64,000 bases of DNA, taken from contig NZ_JBEBMH010000025.1 of assembly GCF_040081985.1 (NCBI RefSeq), positions 21,065 to 85,064 on the forward strand, in the 5' to 3' direction. The DNA comes from Kumtagia yinganensis (GTDB lineage Bacteria; Pseudomonadota; Alphaproteobacteria; Rhizobiales; Rhizobiaceae). How positions within the stretch are numbered: position 1 is the stretch's first letter; every line of letters starts with the position of its first letter. This document shows positions 61,379 through 64,000 of this stretch, in pieces. Below the pieces are notes generated by a model. It did not search any database and was not told the origin of the DNA. It was given only the letters and a program-made list of their open reading frames with translations. The translations under genes were made by a program, and so were the position numbers.

Positions 61379-62100
61379 AGGCAATGACGGAGGCTGCGCG
61401 CAAGCGACGAGGCAGGGCGGACGAAAATGCGCTGTTAGACCGCGAGTTGGATCATCTGCCGCCGGAGGCGCGCTGGCGCGAATGGATGCAGCGCGTCGAG
61501 GCGACGATCTTTGCCGCCAGCGAGCCGGTGGGCCGCGAGACGCTGGCGCGCATCGTCGGCAAGAACTGCAGCATTGACCTTCTCATCGATGACATCCGCG
61601 AAGAGCTGCGTGGCCGGCCTTATGATCTGGTCAGCGTCGCCGGTGGCTGGAAGCACCTGACGCGGCCAGCCTATGCCGATGCCATCCGTGCGGCGGTCGG
61701 CGGCGGTGAGACAAAAACTAACCTGACGCAGTCCGAAGTGCTGGTGCTGATGTGCATCGCCTACTTCCAGCCGATCACGCGCGGAGAACTTTCTTCCTTC
61801 TTCGGCAAGGAAGTGTCGCGGGACCTGATCGGTCATCTGCGCGGCGCCAAGCTGATCGCATCCGGACCGCGCAGCCCGACGCCCGGTGCGCCCTATACCT
61901 ATGTGACGACAAAAGAATTCCTGCTCCAGTTCGAGCTCGATACGTTGCGCGACCTGCCGGATTTCGAGGCGCTGGAAGACGCCGGATTGTTGTCGAAGGA
62001 AAAGCTGCTTGCCGGGGATCTTCCCGCAGGACTGGTCGGCGGCGGGGAGGGCGATGGCGAAGAGCCGGAGGCGGATCTCGTCGAGGATAAGGCTTCTTGA
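61375..62100 (+). CDS. scpB: ScpB-like protein, copy 2
   Basis: This 241-aa ScpB paralogue starts at GTG 61375, overlapping the DUF1403 stop; ATG 61384 is possible. The two winged-helix parts (EWMQRVEATIFAASEPVGRE; YFQPITRGELSSFFGKEVSR to GAPYTYVTTKEFLLQ) and the C-terminal FEALEDAGLLSKEKLLAG are as in copy 1, but this copy has an acidic tail (GGGEGDGEEPEADLVEDKAS). Chromosomal ScpB binds the kleisin ScpA and SMC; neither gene is in the window. Confidence 0.9.
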   Translation: MKAMTEAARKRRGRADENALLDRELDHLPPEARWREWMQRVEATIFAASEPVGRETLARIVGKNCSIDLLIDDIREELRGRPYDLVSVAGGWKHLTRPAYADAIRAAVGGGETKTNLTQSEVLVLMCIAYFQPITRGELSSFFGKEVSRDLIGHLRGAKLIASGPRSPTPGAPYTYVTTKEFLLQFELDTLRDLPDFEALEDAGLLSKEKLLAGDLPAGLVGGGEGDGEEPEADLVEDKAS

Positions 62101-62136
62101 CCGGCATTGCAGCGTCAGATCGGATGTAGGCTGTCT

Positions 62137-62349
62137 TCACCCACGAGGTCCGTTTTCGAAATCTCGAATAAAGGTCAAAACCGCATCGACCTGTCCGTCT
62201 GCAACGAGCTCGGCAGGGGTGCGATGGCCATAGTCGGCAATCGGTTCGTTACGATACCAGTAGATCGCCTTGTCAACATCCCCGGTGAGCTCCGTTGCCG
62301 CCGCAATCGCCTTCACCATTTCACACCGTATTGAACGGCTCTTGGTCAC
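62137..62349 (-). CDS. Small ParS/MbcA-type antitoxin-domain protein coupled to Fic
   Basis: This 70-aa protein begins in the Fic stop (ATGA). KAIYWYRNEPIADYGHRTPA and ELVADGQVDAVLTFIRDFEN resemble the short toxin-binding domain of Xre/MbcA/ParS antitoxins, without any DNA-binding part. Its coupling to a Fic gene suggests it neutralises or guides the Fic enzyme, although this domain normally pairs with RES toxins. The assignment rests on a short match. Confidence 0.6.
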   Translation of the reverse strand: MTKSRSIRCEMVKAIAAATELTGDVDKAIYWYRNEPIADYGHRTPAELVADGQVDAVLTFIRDFENGPRG

Positions 62350-63437
62350 GTTGCGGACCTATCGCGAAGCAGAGCCAGCAGCGCCGGATTAATGTAGAGG
62401 CTTTCACGACCGACTTTCATTTGCTCGAGCAACCCGTGCTCTGCCAGGGCTTGGAGGTAGGTGGATGCCGCCTGTCGCTTGGCTATGTCGGCCGCGACCA
62501 GATCGCTGATGCGGCAATACGGATTGACGAAGATCACCTCGGCCAGCTCACGCGAATAGATCTTTGGCAACCCGCTCCGTATTCGTTCGGCGGTCTGGTC
62601 GAGCAGTTTGCGGATTGCGCCGATGCGCGAGGTGGACCAGACAGCAGTCTCCCGTACCGCCTCAAGCATGTACAGGATCCAGCTCTCCCAGGTCCCTTCG
62701 GTTGTGACGGCGAGAAGTCCGTCATAGTAGGCACGCTTGTTCGCAATGATGTAACGGCTCAAATAGAGCACTGGGATGTCCAGCAACCCCTTATCGACGA
62801 GGTAGAGGAGGTTGAGAACACGACCGGTTCGACCGTTACCGTCGACAAACGGATGGATGGCCTCGAACTGATAGTGCATCACGGCTAGCCGGATGAGGGG
62901 ATCGACGTCTTCGGTTTCGTGGATGAAGCGTTCCCAGTTGGCCAGCTTATCCCGCAGCAGATTCTGTCCCTCGGGCGGTGTGTAGATGACGGTGCCGGTC
63001 GCCTCGTTCATCAGAGCCGTTCCTGGCGTCGCCCGAATATCCAAGTCGACGCCTTTGATTGTGCTACAAACGGCGATTGCCGTCGAAGTCGACACGGGGC
63101 GCCGCCGCAGCATCTCAAAACCTTCGCTTAATGCAGTGCGGTAGCGCAGTGCTTCCTTGGTCGCCGGATCGGCCTGTGCGCCAGCCTCATTCGCGAACCG
63201 GAACAGTTTGTCGGTGGTTGTGACGATGTTCTCGATTTCCGAGCTGGCCTGGGCTTCCAGAAGAGGAATGGAGTTGATCAAGATGGCCTGGTTGGGAATG
63301 AGCTGTCCCGAAATCTTCAGTTCGGCTAAGGCAGCGCGCGCTGCGATGCAGGCTTTCAGAACAGCCCTCGTCTCGATATCTGCAGTCGGGGGCAAGAGCG
63401 GCAGATCGTTATAAGGGATGTTCGGCCGAAACGTCAT
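62346..63437 (-). CDS. Fic family protein (class II, with C-terminal winged helix)
   Basis: This 363-aa protein contains the full Fic motif HPFVDGNGRTGR (195-206), the site that transfers AMP from ATP to target proteins. An N-terminal inhibitory helix has the motif S65-xxx-E69-N70 (in EAQASSEIENIV), so self-inhibition is built in. The C-terminal ~80 residues (YCRISDLVAADIAKRQAAST, YLQALAEHGLLEQMKVGRES) form a winged helix. ATG 63437 (MTFRPNIPYNDLPLLPP) is the usual start of this subfamily; the frame upstream runs through the promoter. It is probably autoregulated at the CGACATGT repeats. Confidence 0.93.
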   Translation of the reverse strand: MTFRPNIPYNDLPLLPPTADIETRAVLKACIAARAALAELKISGQLIPNQAILINSIPLLEAQASSEIENIVTTTDKLFRFANEAGAQADPATKEALRYRTALSEGFEMLRRRPVSTSTAIAVCSTIKGVDLDIRATPGTALMNEATGTVIYTPPEGQNLLRDKLANWERFIHETEDVDPLIRLAVMHYQFEAIHPFVDGNGRTGRVLNLLYLVDKGLLDIPVLYLSRYIIANKRAYYDGLLAVTTEGTWESWILYMLEAVRETAVWSTSRIGAIRKLLDQTAERIRSGLPKIYSRELAEVIFVNPYCRISDLVAADIAKRQAASTYLQALAEHGLLEQMKVGRESLYINPALLALLRDRSAT

Positions 63438-63473
63438 GTCGATCACCTGCACTTTAATCGACACATTGGCTGC

Positions 63474-63550
63474 ACATGTCGTCGGCATCGACATGTTCCA
63501 CCGACATGTCGAAAAAAACAAAATATATCGACATGTTCAGGGTAGGTCAA
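63474..63550 (-). promoter_or_regulatory. Fic promoter with four CGACATGT operator copies
   Basis: On the minus strand TTGACC (63550-63545) and TATATT (63527-63522) are spaced exactly 17 nt. CGACATGT-type sites lie at 63529-63536 (inside the spacer), 63502-63511 (a perfect palindrome CGACATGTCG), 63489-63496 and 63474-63481. This is the layout of a repressor-controlled promoter with cooperative sites. Confidence 0.7.
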
Positions 63551-63805
63551 TATTACGGCCTCCGCTGGGCGAATACCATTCGATCATGAACAGCGATCGC
63601 TCGATCCGGCCGAGTTCGCGCAGCGCCCTTGCGAGCTGGCTTTCCCTCGGTGATGCGGACAGCTTCTTCAAGATTGTAGACGGCACCACGGATCGCGTCG
63701 TAATCGACGACGCCAGATGGAGCAGATCGTCCCAGTGGTCGAGAATCAGAGTGGTGTTGATCGGCGCCCCGATGTGGTTCGACAGCGCCGGATATGCATC
63801 ACCTT
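63537..63805 (-). pseudogene. Tn3-family transposase fragment
   Basis: The minus strand encodes DAYPALSNHIGAPINTTLIL, DHWDDLLHLASSITTRSVVP, STILKKLSASPRESQLARAL and RELGRIERSLFMIEWY, a conserved C-terminal portion of TnpA. Everything upstream is cut off by an IS21 end at 63806, and the downstream part is lost at about 63545, where the Fic promoter begins. It is a relic only. Confidence 0.8.
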
Positions 63806-64000
63806 TGTTGATTTCCACTGAGAAGTGACCCAGTCGACGGAGGTTTTTCCATCGAGAATTGACCCATGTTTGAAGCTCCTCCCACACGGATTGTGTGGGG
63901 GACATCGGAGTGATCGACATGGAGTTATTGAGCGTCATCCGACGCTGGCACTACCGAGACCATCTTTCGATCCGCGACATCTCGCGCCGAACCGGACTAT
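63806..64000 (+). mobile_element. IS21-family insertion sequence (left end, continues beyond window)
   Basis: The element begins TGTTGATTTCC at 63806. Two near-identical 21-bp repeats (63812-63832 and 63846-63866, 18 of 21 the same, both ending TGACCCA) are the multiple terminal binding sites typical of IS21 elements. A hairpin CCCACAC/GTGTGGG (63881-63887, 63893-63899) precedes the istA start. It is inserted in the Tn3 transposase fragment. Confidence 0.85.
63919..64000 (+). CDS. istA: IstA transposase of IS21 family (N-terminal part)
   Basis: ATG 63919 opens a frame reading ELLSVIRRWHYRDHLSIRDI, SRRTGL to the window edge. This is the classic N-terminal helix-turn-helix of IstA. The catalytic DDE domain and the istB helper ATPase gene would lie beyond the window. 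Confidence 0.85.
   Translation, partial: MELLSVIRRWHYRDHLSIRDISRRTGL

Overview
The window looks like part of a repABC megaplasmid or chromid of an alphaproteobacterium of the Hyphomicrobiales, probably a Mesorhizobium/Aminobacter-type rhizobium. The reasons are the high GC content, a complete repABC cassette with its antisense RNA, DUF1403-ScpB gene pairs, and many ABC importers of the kind these replicons carry. The genus is inferred from gene content only.

Layout. (1) 1-7.4 kb: the end of a dipeptide-type ABC importer operon (DppB fragment, DppC, DppD, DppF), translationally tight with a CocE/S15-type hydrolase and a non-pyrrolysine MttB-family methyltransferase, then a convergent TetR regulator. 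(2) 8.2-25.8 kb: the most unusual part of the window. It is an eight-gene, strictly same-strand operon whose seven junctions overlap or are 1 nt apart. It encodes a 1549-aa all-beta protein resembling DUF6603, two proteins I do not recognise, a 1441-aa protein, a protein ending in a FISUMP-like domain, a double-domain GT2 glycosyltransferase and two glycine-rich GGX-repeat proteins. A ComEC-like metallo-beta-lactamase-fold protein converges on it. (3) 27.9-28.6 kb: a decayed PIN toxin-antitoxin pair. (4) 29.1-46.8 kb: a carbohydrate-uptake region with three CUT2 (ribose-type) importers, a LacI regulator, an aldo/keto reductase and a CUT1 importer without its own ATPase. One CUT2 system has its two permeases fused into a single 755-aa chain. 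(5) 46.8-64 kb: the plasmid maintenance and accessory region. It holds IS6, IS481, ISAs1, Tn3 and IS21 sequences, a RES/Xre toxin-antitoxin pair, VapBC, a broken AbiEii-like gene, a tyrosine recombinase, a Fic protein, repABC, and two DUF1403-ScpB modules in inverted orientation around repABC.

How the parts work together. The left and central regions are importers linked to catabolic enzymes. In the CUT2 region, imperfect AT-rich inverted repeats lie over the predicted promoters of all three binding-protein genes, which suggests control by the single local LacI protein. In the replication region, RepA and RepB are expected to partition the plasmid through TAGACTGCCGTCTA-type palindromes, RepC to initiate replication from an AT-rich stretch inside its own gene, and the antisense RNA between repB and repC to set copy number. 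A copy of the palindrome at 57.4 kb sits inside a scrap of a second repA, which points to a past cointegrate or replicon replacement. One DUF1403 copy was cut by an IS481 element whose 6-bp target duplication can be removed on paper to restore the reading frame at that point.

Limits: family names are from memory of conserved motifs, no database was searched, and promoter and operator calls rest on pattern matching by eye.
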